Assembly (NCBI GenBank): GCA_050084515.1
Contig: CM114271.1
Location: 27,590,001-27,654,000, forward strand
Origin: Blasia pusilla
Lineage: Eukaryota > Marchantiophyta > Marchantiopsida > Blasiales
Length of the DNA: 64,000 bases
Direction: 5' to 3'
Part shown: positions 10,798 to 22,143 of the stretch, one piece after another
How positions within the stretch are numbered: position 1 is the stretch's first letter
How the letters are laid out: each line of letters opens with the position of its first letter
The notes under the pieces: model-generated
Told to the model about the DNA's origin: nothing
What the model saw: only the letters and a program-made list of their open reading frames with translations
The model's database searches: none
Position numbers and translations under genes: made by a program

Positions 10798-11324
10798 AGG
10801 TGAGTTCACTATTTCTTCTTGTCAAGTTCACGCTGAGAATTTTTTAAAAAGTTGCAGCTCAAGTTGAGAAGCGTGGGAACTATAGGGATTTCAAACCGAA
10901 GAAACCAAGCAATTTTTCGGATGGGATGGGTTGCCCGACTGTGCAACCCTTCGAAATGGACAGGTTGCCTGAGTGTGCAACCAGTCGGAGACCGACGGGT
11001 TGCATCCAGAATTTTGGTGCAACCCGTATATAAGTATGCAAGTCGCATGTATACAAGGCCTGCAAATAGTTCGACCCCGATGGGTTTCGGATGACTTGCA
11101 CTTGGATCTTCCATCCCGGAGTGGCCAAAGGTTCTTGCAACCCGTCGGAATCAGACGTGTTGCAATAGGTGTTTCCTAGGTGTTGCAACACGTCGGGACC
11201 CGATGGGTCACAGAGTAATTCATGGGATGCCTCAGCCTTGCAACCCGTCTGGTTCCGACAGGTAGCTTATTTCTTTGACTTCTGAGCTATTTTCGTTCCC
11301 TTCTAACATTGCCGTCGTTGCAGG
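10798..11324 (+). other. Transposase intron carrying about six palindromes
   Basis: The donor is CAG/GTGAGT and the acceptor TCGTTGCAG/G. Copies of the palindrome occur near 10925, 10975, 11020 (degenerate), 11138, 11181 and 11238. That the palindromes again sit inside an intron, with coding segments on both sides free of them, supports the splice assignment. Confidence 0.65.
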
Positions 11325-11863
11325 GATTGAACATTCATGAAAATTCCCTCTACCCCAACACAAGTGGAGCAAAAAGTGTTCATTCCTCCTGGAGGTTGTC
11401 ACAAGCATGCCAACGAGTTTCACTTGTGGAGGCATGCCAACAAGACGAGGCAAGAGCAATGCTACAGTCTGCAGCATCCCATATCTTCCTCACAAAAGGC
11501 ATAACAAAAGGAAGGGGGCCTTCGATCTACGAGCTCTATGTCAGGGCGGCTGTGAGATCCGGTGATGAAAAACTCTATGTGGAAGCCTTCAACCGATGCG
11601 TAGCAGGAACTCCCCTCGAGCAAGACGTACATATTGGTGGGGATATTCGTGGGCGGGTTTTAAGATGTCCCATACAGATGGTGGTAGAGCAGTCCGAGCG
11701 AGACTCGTGGAGACCAGATAAGTATCTTGATTTCAGGCAGCCGAAGAGGCAGCATCAAGGAACGAATCCGGTGATTGATTTGGATGAGGAAATTACGTAT
11801 ACGCCGCCTAGGTATTCGGGGACCCCGGACCGCTGTCGTATAGTAAAATCAACCAGTGTGTAA

Positions 11864-13037
11864 ACTCCTTCGTCATTAAGTGTTAGATAGAGTTTCATTA
11901 GTATTAAGTAAATTGGCTTAGAAAAAGGAGATTCTTATGTTTAAACCTCTTTATGGTGCCTCTTTTATGCGGGCCCAACTTTAGGAAAAGGAGGTAATAA
12001 ATAAAAGATGACTTTATAAAAGTAAAGTAGTTGCTTTAATGAAAAGCAAAAGTAGTCTTGGTTGGTGGCTAGGTTAGTTGGGGTAATTTGGAAAATATCA
12101 AGTGGGTAAAAGAGGATATTTTGGAAGAGATAAGAGGAAATCTACTTGTATCAAAATGTGATTGGCTAAGCCTTGAGAGGAAGCCATGTGGCACAAGATA
12201 AGATAAGCTCTATTTCGTACTCTTGTGGATCCCTTGTGAGTATATAAAGAGGAGGGACCTTCAAGGGTTCATCACCTTCTATTCCACATCTTGAGTCTCT
12301 CGTGTCTCTCTTGAGTGTATGGTTTTGGGATTGCTTGCTCTTCCAATGAAAGTGGATCACCCCTCTTGGGAGAGTAACTTGACCATGGTCTATTGTTCGA
12401 GAGATTTCTAGAGTGGTGTGTGTGTGTATGTGGGGATGAGAGGTTTGTCACCGTAGAGGAGTTTAGTCATACTAAAATAGCGGATGTTTTGGCTTGTTAC
12501 TTCCCCAATGAGAGTGGATTATCCCTCTTGGGACAATAACTTCGCCAAAACCCATTCCTGAGGAGAGTAGAGAATGTCTGTCAAGCATGGATAGGGTGGA
12601 GCACGAGCTGTGCCGACTTTCCTTTCCTCAATCCTTACCATGTCAAGGTACTCTTTGTAGATAGGCACTGGTTCACTCGCTATTTAGTTTATCATTTTGG
12701 GGAGGCGTTCATGAACTAGGTCATGCAATCTCCAACTCCGGTGATTCTTCCTATTGTCACATATGGAAGGACATGGGATTGTACTTTGTATGTCCTTATA
12801 TAGCGATCCATGGATGTCAATAGGCCTGCTCAAGTAGGGTTTAACACTAGTTGTGCTATCTTCCTCGTGTACAAGCGTAAAATAGTTTATAGGGATTTTA
12901 TAGTTAGGAATTTTGGGGTCCGATGTTACGAAGAAGAAGTGATCGCTCGGCACTTCCATTTGTGATATAATTGTCGTGAGGGAATGGAGAGTGTACATCA
13001 TAATTTTGTATTAAAAAAGGAGAACTTATTAGAGAGT
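11864..13037. mobile_element. Unclassified insertion inside the transposase gene, LTR-like
   Basis: No transposase-like coding is visible here. A possible LTR start, TGTTAGATAGAG, is at 11880. A TATATAAAG box lies at 12241 with a pyrimidine-rich leader after it. A block containing AGTGGATCACCCCTCTTGGG at about 12350 is repeated in diverged form at about 12514. I found no matching second LTR or target duplication, so class and exact limits are uncertain. Confidence 0.4.
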
Positions 13038-14287
13038 TCACCTTGCATCGACCGCATCTACCGCAGCTAGAAGGCCCGCCCTTGCTCGAAGAAAGACTCT
13101 CGACACGACACCGCTCCCAAATCCGTGATGGAATAACTTCTCCAAAATCAGTGAATGTTTTATTTCAAAAGCCCTCCGTTGCTGGAAGTTCGCAACATCC
13201 GGTCGGTGGGGTAGTTCAACAATATGGGATTCCGGTAATGGAGGTGGATTGCAACCTAAAACGGTGGCATATATCTTGGAGCAACCCAAGACGTGCACCC
13301 ACTTGCAGGGCAGGATCTGATGGCATTAGGAGAGCATACGGCACTTTCTTGAATAAGAATTGTACAAGGATTGGATGACCACTGCGTGGGTTTTGGGGAC
13401 TCAAAACCTTTGTTCGTTTCACGAGGACCGGGGATCAATTGAAGTATTTCTTCTGCCCAAATGAATCTTGCGCTTTCCAGAAGTCTTATCTGGCTGCCAT
13501 TTGAGCTCTGGGGAATACCCCCACGACTTGGCCCATCGCTGCAAGGACGAACTGCACTCAAGACGAAGTGGACAATCTTACAAGTGCCGGTTTCAGACTC
13601 GTAGACGGAGGAAGTTCGAAGCATATTTGCATTACAGAGACCTTCGCATTTCGTATTCAACCCAAGATTGATGTCAACATGTACCCGGGGAAGGTGGATG
13701 ATCTCAATCCACTATTTCTGTTTGAGTCTAGAAATGGGGTGAAGAGAAACAGAATGTGTAGGCCAATGGTGGAGAGAGCAAAGCGAATTGCATCAGCTCG
13801 GGAGGCAAAAATGGAGATCATCGCCACGAAAGATGTCCTGAGTGGCAATGGAATAGGAAGGATGTATTGGATCAGGAACAACAGTGTAAATTCAAGTGTC
13901 ACAAGGGTGTATGTGGTGCACATCTGTTGCTTTCCCACATGTTTATGTGATGACTTTGTCCAAAGAGAGACATGTGGCAAAAGGTATTTCCCTTGTAAGC
14001 ACATGTACTATGTGTTGCTGGTAGTTTTAAGAGAGTCGAAGGTAGGAGTAGGAATCCACCAACCAATTCTGTCCCTCAAAGAAGTGCAAAGTATTTTAAA
14101 CAAACCACTTTGAGGATGCAAAATGAGGTTTTAGATTGTACTTTCATTTTTCCAGAACCTTCACTTTGAGCTTGAACTCTATTCAGCCCAGGGAAAATGA
14201 TAGATTGTTTCCACACCTTGGATGGAAAAAGTGATTGGTTCCACACTTACGATTCCATTGATTTTTCAGTTTTCTAAATTTTGTGCA

Positions 14288-14324
14288 ATTTGCAACCGGT
14301 CGGATGGACTCAGATGGGTTGCCA
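14288..14324. repeat. Right-arm palindrome, single degenerate copy
   Basis: TTGCAACCGGTCGGA, then a spacer, then CAGATGGGTTGCC. It lies between the transposase stop and the right terminus. It is the last copy I see in the window. Confidence 0.7.
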
Positions 14325-14454
14325 AAATATGGAAGAGGAAAAGAAAAAAAACTGTGGGACTGCTTAATAACTGAGCAAAAAAGTGCAAAAAAATTCACAC
14401 AAAAAGTTTCCTCTCTTCAACCCAACGGAAACTCTCTTTAAAAAAAAAGTATCT

Positions 14455-14518
14455 ATTTCGGTTGAAGGTAATTTCCTCTCTCCTCTCTTCCTCTCTTTCT
14501 CTCCTCTTACCGCACCTC
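14455..14518. repeat. Right terminal inverted repeat of Mutator-like element
   Basis: Pyrimidine-rich end (TCCTCTCTTCCTCTCTTTC, ending CGCACCTC) that mirrors the purine-rich left end. Just inside, CTCTCTTTAAAAAAAAAG (about 14434) matches CTCTCTTAAAAAAAAAG near the left end (about 417) in direct orientation. Confidence 0.6.
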
Positions 14519-14528
14519 GTGTGATCAC
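14519..14528. repeat. Right target-site duplication (GTGTGATCAC)
   Basis: Exact copy of 355-364. Gypsy-related sequence (Gly-rich gag-like reading from about 14558) follows on this side. Confidence 0.75.
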
Positions 14529-16428
14529 TATCAACAATATGGTTATACACACACTAGGTGTTACGTCCAGACCGAGGGCCAAAGAGGACAATAGAGCGAG
14601 TTGGCGATCCGGATGGACCTAGTGGTCGTGCACCAAGTGGTCCCGTTGGGGGACAAGGAGTTGGATTTGCCTATGGGGGTGGTGGATATGCCCGTGGAGG
14701 AGATAGAGTTGTGCCACCTAGACGAGTTGAGGAAGACTCTAGACGTGAGGCTGGGATGGCTGCTTGGATAGAGTAGCTACAACAACGATCGTCGCTCTAG
14801 CATTGAGGATTTATATACCTGATTTTGGATTGGTGGCATCAACATCATATGGAGCAACCAGAGATATGTGGAAGATCCTGGTCGGATGTGTGGGGCTGCA
14901 TAGATGGAGATAGCCGATGTTGTTATAGGTAGAGCAATTGTAGAGTTGCATCTATAGAGAGTGAAGCCACAAAATAAGCCTAGCTTCCTTAGTCTTTTAC
15001 TTTATCTTAGGCCATGAGATCATGAAGATCCCATTGATGGGTCCTAATCAAAGTTTGTCGAGAGTGGGTGTTATTGGTGTGCAGGCACGACGGGCGATGG
15101 GAGAAGAAATTGCGACAACTCCTATTGCTGATGCTTAGGGGGAACTCGTGTTGAGTACATTGTTGGGGGCAAGCACTATTATATACCATGCCCCATGGTT
15201 TTTAGCTTATGATGTTACGATGTTGGGAGGTATGGCCGATGAGGTTTACCGGCTGGCCGCTATGCTATGTGAGTGTGGAGATGGTGTCACTAACTCATGT
15301 TCAAAGATGCTTGAAGACGAGGTGGTGGACGTGCCCTTTGAGCATGGTTGCACAAAATCGGATAAGTCTGTTCATAAGATGAACATGGGCGGACAAGTTT
15401 GGAAATATCCACAGACATGGATTGCAAAAGGTGGGGCTCACTCTTATAGTTCATGGTGGAAGGCAAAGCAAGGATGGATGGGGCAAGAAGGGAGGAGGGA
15501 GTGGAGGTAGGAAGAGGAAGAAACGAGAAAGTATGGATCAGAAAGGCAAGTGTGGGGATGAGAAAGTAAGGGTAGATGGGGCTAACATAGATAAGTCCTT
15601 CTATAGGATGGACGTAAGTCCACGCATATGGACATGTCCGCAAACACTGAGTTTTTCCATATGCAACCTTGCCTTGGAGCCTATGCTCAGGCCGTCGACC
15701 TTAGATTCATGGCAAGTTAACGTTGCTAGGATGATGGAGAAGCCCGCTAGACCCGCAATAGAGCGTGCCATGGTTTCTTTGGTGTTTTTTTGCTAGAAAC
15801 TTGAGGAGATGTCTTCAATTTGGTGAGTCCAGGAGGCAAAGTTTTTTTCCGCATCGCATCTTGTTAGATTTGCGATCGCAACCCTTGATGTTGGGGAAAG
15901 TAACAATTACAGGGTTAGACCTATTGAGGGCTGATGTAGAATGTTGCTAATTTAGCATACACACATCCTTGGATGGAACAAGTACAATGCAATTTATCAC
16001 CCGACATGAGGTCGTGTTAAGGATTTGACCAAGACATACGTTAGATGAGTTTGTGGTGCGAGCTTAGGCAATAGTGACCAATCCCGAGTCCTATAATGTT
16101 TTGGTTGGAGGAGAAATATTGTACTTGATGGGATTTTCCTAGATTATTGGGAGGAGTCAGCATCCTACAGACCATGATGCATATGGAAATCGATTTTCCC
16201 TAGAGTACTAGGAGGCAACTTAGCTGGTTACCCATTCAATTCACGAGTGTAGTGATTGAGCGACGGCCATGAGAGATGGAGACTCTGGCAACATTCAGTA
16301 GTGCCATCACGTGGTGTGAAAAATTGATTGAGGGTCTTGTCCATATGCATCTGCTGGACACACTTGTGATTGACATCCCTTTGGAAAAGAGTGTTATGGT
16401 GGTAACACCATTTTGTGGAGCAGAGGTG
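14529..16428 (+). pseudogene. Gypsy element A, gag-protease part, heavily decayed
   Basis: A Gly/Arg-rich stretch (14640-14720) is followed at 15148-15345 by a segment colinear with element B 31720-31860 (compare VYRLAAMLCECGDGVT with VFQLAATLCERGGVTA). The protease-like segment at 15840-16130 (LLDLRSQPLMLGKVTITGL, YNVLVGGEILYLMGFS) corresponds to B 32050-32338. It breaks off exactly at 16428, where element C begins, and would continue into the inverted piece at 21972-22143. Many stops are present, and the 5' end and LTR are not found. Confidence 0.7.
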
Positions 16429-16620
16429 TGTCGTGCGTGTACACATCGCTATACAACATACATTGTTGTCACTGAATACACACATAAACACGCACGATCC
16501 CATGCTAACTCATGGCATCCAAAGAAGCACACAAGAAGTACCAAAATATCTCCAATCGCCCTCCTAGCTGGTGGTTAGGTCCTTCTAACTCTAGATAGCC
16601 ATCTATCCCTACCTACCACG
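16429..16620 (-). repeat. Element C 3' end: LTR tail plus 3' UTR
   Basis: On the minus strand it ends GCGATGTGTACACGCACGACA. The LTR tail begins at GGAGATATTTTGGTAC and is preceded by a UTR block (AAGGACCTAACCACCAGC). The same UTR-plus-tail arrangement occurs at 37130-37349 and 43010-43211. No full-length LTR is visible at this end. Confidence 0.7.
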
Positions 16621-16729
16621 ACATACATCTCTCGGACGCTAAGATCAAGAAGGTCGTGTGCTCATGTGCCCCATCGTTAGTCGCCTTCTTGTCATCCATG
16701 TCACAGACACAAGTTGGAATTTATAACTA

Positions 16730-17050
16730 CCTACTCTATGTACATCTGGGACACATCCATTGTCCCTGAGGAACTCTAGTGAGAGGTGGCATCATGCATG
16801 ACACATGCCATCCTCTCGAACGTCCATCATAGACTAGCATAGTGGCTGCACCACGCGCACAACCATCAACATACATTACAAGCCTGCAAGAACTACTGCT
16901 ACGCTCGGATCAAGTGTATCGTCAATGTTCGAAAGGTGACTCGGGGCACAGTTACGCACATGGTCTTCCAAACCATACCATCGCGTCCCTCCAATAAGAG
17001 AACACATGATGGCAAAACCTCATGCACTCTCAAGATGGTGCGCCTTGCAA
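16730..17050 (-). pseudogene. Element C: GPY/F-like module and C-terminal PHD finger
   Basis: After the integrase core comes a module with RTILRVHEVLPSCVLLLEGRDG, typical of the C-terminal part of gypsy integrases. Next is a PHD-like end with SRGWHVSCMMPPL and GQWMCPRC. The first two zinc-ligand pairs are mutated (VMYVDG and VYDGR where other copies have CMLCG and VCDRC). WH...C and W.CP.C remain. It reaches a stop after CPRCT. Confidence 0.65.
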
Positions 17051-18388
17051 TCATATCCAACGTTGTGTGTGACGTCTGCTGCAAGTAGACATAGTCTCCC
17101 TGATCAAAACTCCGGATAGTAGGTCGATAACCACCCCGTGAATAGTTGCATATCTCAATGTATCTCGATGTTGTGCGATCACTCTCAAAAAAAATTCAGC
17201 CCTGTGAGAACATGCTCGCATCCATACATCACGGTCATCAAGGTTGAACACCTCACCAACATCTTGACGAATGGCCGTAGGTAAATCTAGCTCTCGGCCA
17301 TACAAAAGCAAGTACGTTGAGAAAGACCCTAAGGATGCCTGCCTGCTGAATGTGTATCCCATCGCCAACCACGGCAACTAGAGGTCCCAATCTCCTAGGT
17401 GACCTCTCTGCAAGCCATACTTGCGTAGTCCTCTTTTCACCGTCTGTACAACCCACTCCACTAGTCCATCCGCCTCACGATGATCTCACGAAGTAGTGCG
17501 GTGGTCGATCAGTGCCAGATCACGCAAGGCCTCAAACTCCCTGCGGAACTCTGTATCCTCATTTGTCAACACCTCAATTGATGAGCCGTAATGACTCATC
17601 ACTCGATCTAGGAAGGCATACGCTATTCCCTCACTCGCTTTGTCAAGCAATGCAACCAACTCTATCCACTTTGAGAAGTGCTCGACCATCACCAACACAT
17701 AACGACTATGGCACTATGTCAAAGGCAAAGGTCCTACGGAATCCAAACTCCATCTACAACCTAAATCCATGATCGGAAGTGGATGCAACTATGAGGTCGG
17801 AGCATTGAATGATGCTCAGACTCGATCACACACCATATATCTATTGTTGAACGTCAGTCTGCATGCATCACCACCAGTACTGAATTTGGAGCAAGATGTA
17901 CGTCCGCTTCACTCCAAAATGATCCAACTCCTCGTTGGTATGACGCACCAAATATGCTCTCTAGAAAGGATGAGGTACTACACGCACTCTACCATCCTCC
18001 CACACTCACAACACATGTGTCCCCTCCCACTGGAACCGTCTGGTTTGTTGTAGGATCCGATCTTGCTCTCTAGCACCCATTGTGCTCACGACGCTACCAG
18101 TACGCAGGTACTCCAAGACCACTCCATCGTCATGAATGTCCGGCCACTTGTTGTCTCCTCACAAGCCTCTGGATCTAAGGATTCTCCATCAGATCTCGCC
18201 ATCAAAGTCTCAAAAATCTGGCTCTCCATAGCCAACAAGCCCAAATAGGTTGACGCACGCCATCCTGGCACCAACTCCTCATCACTCTCACCATGCCAAC
18301 TAGTTCCAGTTGCATCTCGCTGACTCGGCCATAGGTTACGGCTCAAACCATCTGCATCCTGGTTGAGCGTCCCAGGTCTATGCACCAA
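17051..18388 (-). pseudogene. Element C: integrase
   Basis: The core is recognisable by RYVLVMVEHFSKWIELVALL and AYAFLDRVMSHYG. The second catalytic Asp position reads LTNEDTEF (Asn in place of Asp), and the third-motif glutamate is kept (DGLVEWVVQTVK). The HHCC zinc region near 17900-18050 has stops. It lies directly downstream of RNase H in one polyprotein. Confidence 0.8.
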
Positions 18389-19700
18389 CTAGAAGTCATA
18401 CTTCTGCAACAAAAGAGCCCACCTTGCAAGCTTCCCTGTAAGCTTGTCGGACTCCATCAACCACTTAAATGGCTGATGATCAATAATGATGGTAAAGGGA
18501 TTTCCGGATAGATAAGATCTGAAATGTGCGACAACGCATACTATAGCTAAGCACTCACCCTCATACAAGCTATACTTTGCCTCTGCAATATTTTTTGAGC
18601 GACTACCGTAAGCCACCACGAACTCTCTACCATCATCGTCTTCCTGGGTGAGCACGGCTCCAAGCCCCAACATGCTCCAATTGGTATGCAATTGGAAAGG
18701 ACGCCCCTTGATCGGTCTACTCAATATGGGCACGAACGTCAATATGTCCTTGAGCATCTCAAATGGTCTCTCTTGCTGATCCCCCTAGTGCCACTCTTGA
18801 TCCACCGTGGTCAGCAAGGTCAACGGCTTTGCAATCGAGCTAAAACCCTTGACGTACCGTCAATAGAAGTTTGCCAATCCCATGAATGCACAAACTTAAC
18901 TCACATCTGTAGGGCGTGGAATGCATGAAATAGCCTCTACCTTCGTGTGCTGCACACCAAGGCCCCCTGGGTCTGTCGTATGACCCAAGTACTCAATCTG
19001 GTCGTAGAAGAACTTGCACTTGGCTTGATGTAGCTTCAACCCATGTAACAGCAATCGTCGAAACACCTCCTCTAGATGTCGCTCATGCTCCTCAATCGTG
19101 GCGCTAAAGACTACAATGTCATCAATATAACACCTAGAAAAATCCAGACTTTCCAAGATCCTATCCATGATCCTTTGAAGCTCATCCGAGGCGTTCTTTA
19201 ACCCAAAAGGTAAGAACCGCCATTGGTACAAGAAATCCTTCCCGTGAAGATCGATGCCCCAAAATTCTATCGTCTGCCTGTCCTCCAATCTTATAGGCAG
19301 TTGATGGTATCTGGCTCAAAGATCTAATGAACTGAAGATCTTTGCATGCCCAATAGCATCAAAGATCTCCTCAAGAGTGGGGATGGCATACTTATCGGAC
19401 TTTGTTTGCCAATTGATAGGTCGGTAATCTCCACACATCCGCCTATCCGTCCAGTTGCCATGCACATCCTTCTTGGCGAGCATGACAGTGGCAGATGCAT
19501 ACTCTCCATGCGACATCTCCACAAGTCCTACGCCAACCAAGTCATGGCTCCTACTCTGAATCAGAGCCCTCTCCCTGTCACTGTACTTGTAGCATCATCA
19601 GAAGATCGACGTGTCACTCGATAACTCAATGCGGATCCCTGGATCCTTCAGCGTACCCAAATCATGCATACTAAATGCAAAACAACTCCTATAACTCCAA
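18389..19700 (-). pseudogene. Element C: reverse transcriptase and RNase H
   Basis: RT motifs include KKDVHGNWTDRRMCGDYRPIN, FSSLDL, FLPFGLKNA and the catalytic YIDDIVVF at about 19125. RNase H (18757-18389) includes SYEGECLAIV and IIDHQPFKWLMESDKLTGKL. Order and sequence match B 33965-35379. Several stops and frameshifts. Confidence 0.85.
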
Positions 19701-19949
19701 AGGAACTACTGTATCCGGCGCCGCTCTCCTTTTGTCAACTTAGGGCCCATATCTGACTCCCAAGTCTCCATTTTGACTACGGTAAAACTCTCTGGTGCAG
19801 GTGTTGGTGGTTGCCATGGTGCAACCCCATCTTGGACAACAAAACTCGACTGCTCCCCAGCAGCAAACTACAGAATCGGATCTCCATTTGCAGTTTCCGG
19901 AACCACATTCAATGTTGTGGCTATCATCTCTTGGCGTACCTACAAAACA

Positions 19950-21075
19950 TCCCAAGAAGTCCAAGGGTGTCTCTCCCAATCACCCTTGGTGTGTCGATCT
20001 CCTCGGGTCTTGCCCCCCAACCACTGCCTCAACCGTCTTGGTAGGCATGGGGCTCACCAACGCAACTTTTGTGATGTGTCGCATCCTCAAACGACGTTGC
20101 TCAGCTAATCCTAAGCTGAAAATCAATGTTAAGCAGTTCAAGTCCATCGCCTGACCCAAGACATGACGTCGTGATGCCTTTGATAGTGATGGTACCGCCG
20201 TCACTCCTGTGGGGAATCCCATCGCTTGCTCTGGCTCATCAGCGTTGGGCTCCACCAACCTCTTTACCTGGTCATCCCAAACCAAGCCAGGTCCGGCCTC
20301 CTTGAATGCATAGGAAGTGAGAAAACTCACCAATGTGGAAAAGGCTACTCATGGCATGCCAATCTTGTTGACCATAGTGAACGGCAGTTGATCATTGTGC
20401 CTCACTCCATGTGATCGACTGGCCGGACCCAATATAGAATCCACCAAAAAATTGGAGGGATGCTCCACTCTCGCATAAGCCCTCTGCAATACCTCATGTG
20501 GTACCTAGTTGGTGCACCAAAGACACGGGCCGTGTGCTCTAGAACCTACACTCGCCGCATCTAACAACACTGCAGGGCCAATCCCTGCGCGCACTTGATG
20601 TGCACTCGTCACCACACGGGACCTTGAATCGCCAAAAACTAGCACATTCTCCAAAATATATGATGGAGAATGAGGCTGATGCTCTTGTAAATGTCCCAAG
20701 ATCCGCATCATCTCCCAAAATAACCTGGACCAAGTGTCACCTAACCCACTACCTCGTCCAGCACTCGATTGGCCTTGACACGACCAACCAACAATAACCA
20801 AGTCTATGGTCCCTACCCGCTCCAAATCTTGCGCCCCCAACAATGAAATGTTCCTTGGTAGGAAACTCTAGTAACCCTGAATGGCGGACACAGACAACAA
20901 GTCGGGAAAACGAAGGCATAAGTGCGCCACATGATGAAGTGAAGCGCGCCTCACAACATCATAAATCTCCACATAAAAGTACTACTGCACGCGCACTCCA
21001 ACGTGCAAAATAGCAACTAACCCAGTGTTGATCCCTCCAAAGAGATCCAGCATCCAAATACCCTCCTCTGGGATG
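19950..21075 (-). pseudogene. Element C: cytosine-5 DNA methyltransferase domain
   Basis: The motifs are in canonical, non-permuted order: motif I LDLFGGINTGL; motif IV DLVIVGWSCQGQS, which keeps the catalytic Cys although Pro is Ser; motif VI YILENV; motif VIII GSRAHGPCLWCTN; and motifs IX-X MGFPTGVTAV and RRHVLGQAMDLN. The order and AHxPxxWxTN resemble the DNMT3/bacterial type and not the circularly permuted plant DRM enzymes. Stops lie near 20960, 20505 and elsewhere, so no protein is made from this copy. Confidence 0.85.
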
Positions 21076-21487
21076 CACCACACAATCGGGGTGATGTCCA
21101 AAGGGGTCATAGCAACACTCCTACCTACCTGGGGTTCCTCTGACCCGTCACACTCTAAAGCAAACGTCTCGCTCCACGCGGTCTACACATGCTGAGTGGC
21201 TAAGCGTCGAAGCTCCTCAGTCGAGCCCCAAAGCAGCACCTCTCCTCCATGGACTGATGCGGCTACCATGACACTCCTCTCCATAAAAAGTCAGGAACGG
21301 GAGTATCCTCTATACGGACATGTCCCTCAATCAAATCACTAGGCCAAGTTATGGCACTCCTAAATGCTGCTAAGGTTGCCATCTCTCTTGGCCGTCGCTC
21401 GGTCACTGCACATATGAATTGAACGGGTAATGAGCTAAGGCGCCCATCACTTGACTGCCATCATGGTTTGTAGGATGCTGACTCCTC

Positions 21488-21971
21488 TGTCGTGCGCATA
21501 CATATCGCTACACAACATACATCGCTAATCACATCTACACCACACAACACCGATCTTCCCCACACACGGATCGATCCACACATGTACAAAAATCAACTCA
21601 TACATATACATGGAGATCACACAACAAAAATAAAGAGTAGTAAAAATGGTACACCCGGCCCAAAACTCCACTCCTCAATCTACATCGGCATATCGAGCCT
21701 CGTCCACCCTGTGCTATCAAGGAATCTGGACGCTAGCATCCTAGTCCTATCTCACACACATACATGAGACGTGCTCCAACCGCCCAACATGAGAAAGATG
21801 GCTTAGGAAAGCCATCTTCCTCTCTTATATAGGGTTGGGAAGAGCCAAAAGGCTCTTCCCCTAAAAATAGCCTTTCCCTTGGTAGGTCATCCTCAACCTC
21901 CTGAGTCTGTCCTCCACTACTAGTGAAGGCGCTCTACTAGATCTCACCGATCTATCCTAAAATACGTGAGA
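21488..21971 (-). repeat. Gypsy-family LTR, minus orientation (recombinant)
   Basis: Starts TGTCGTGCGCATAC and ends CTATCCTAAAATACGTGAGA, 484 bp. The first 396 bp match 1928-2323. The last part is the reverse complement of the start of the plus-strand LTRs at 22144 and 43214. The flanking sites indicate it is a hybrid made by recombination with the LTR at 22144-22794. Confidence 0.8.
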
Positions 21972-22143
21972 TACGCCACACAATGGGTATGGTGTCCAAA
22001 GGTGACATTGTAGCACCCCGTCTAACTCAGGTTCCTCTTACTTATCATGCTCTTGTCCAAATGCCTCACTCTAGGTCATTTGCATATGCTCATTATCCAG
22101 TTGCAAGCTTTGAAGCCTCTCACTCGAGCCCCTCAAAGGCACC
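21972..22143 (-). pseudogene. 172-bp inverted segment of element A
   Basis: Read on the minus strand it continues element A exactly: 16428 ends in GAGGTG, and the segment begins GGTGCCTTTGAGGGG, giving the same peptide context as C (GGEVLLWGSTEEL versus EVPLRGSSERL). Its other end (CCATTGTGTGGCGTA) joins 22795 (GGTATCCTAGCGG) to restore the lead-in to motif I of the methyltransferase. It is therefore a piece of A flipped between two oppositely oriented LTRs. Confidence 0.75.

Larger units (their letters stand above)
8787..14113 (+). pseudogene. Mutator-like transposase, interrupted (zinc cluster, transposase core, SWIM finger)
   Basis: The first open segment, 8787-10256, runs in the same frame past a TAG at 10257 to 10646. 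It includes a Cys/His cluster (CRSPACLYLECNG, HRCSHCQASPFC, EVHVGSHTH) resembling the WRKY-GCM1/FLYWCH-type fingers of Mutator-like transposases. A frameshift near 10459 is followed by GFMADNAQPGWIAIKEVF, the region around the second catalytic aspartate, then a His/Trp-rich stretch (LDAFHWQESV). A GTGAGT donor at 10798 and a TTGCAG acceptor ending at 11324 bound an intron full of palindromes. 11325-11863 continues with low recognisability. After a foreign insertion, 13380-14113 holds a segment ending in a SWIM finger: CLC at 13940, then PCKHMYYVLL. The protein ends KEVQSILNKPL. The stops and frameshifts make it non-functional here. Confidence 0.75.
365..14518. mobile_element. 14.15 kb Mutator-like DNA transposon with two divergent genes and dispersed palindromes
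   Basis: The element is bounded by a 10-bp direct duplication and purine-rich inverted termini. It contains a plus-strand transposase with a Cys/His zinc cluster, an MADN-containing core and a SWIM finger, plus a divergent minus-strand gene of unknown function. All palindromic repeats I found in the window fall inside these limits, which independently supports the boundaries. Two-gene layout recalls MuDR, but here the genes diverge instead of converging. Both genes carry stops and frameshifts, so this copy is not autonomous. At least one LTR fragment (1928-2323) and one unclassified insertion (11864-13037) have landed in it. Confidence 0.75.
16429..22143 (-). mobile_element. Gypsy element C (DNMT/PHD family), minus orientation, gag-less
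   Basis: On the minus strand it reads MTase, RT, RNase H, integrase, PHD. It is inserted in element A with GGTG at 16425-16428; the matching GGTG is now found as CACC at 22140-22143 because an inversion moved it. The gag and most of the protease region are absent: the LTR at 21488 abuts sequence equivalent to 16151 of element A. Its interior is decayed but more colinear with B than A is. Confidence 0.7.

Noticed and set aside
11309-11863. Independent small gene
   Set aside because: It follows a good splice acceptor and lies between transposase segments, so it is treated as part of the transposase gene.
14558-14776. Glycine-rich RNA-binding protein
   Set aside because: Only a Gly/Arg-rich run without an RRM; position fits the gag tail of element A.
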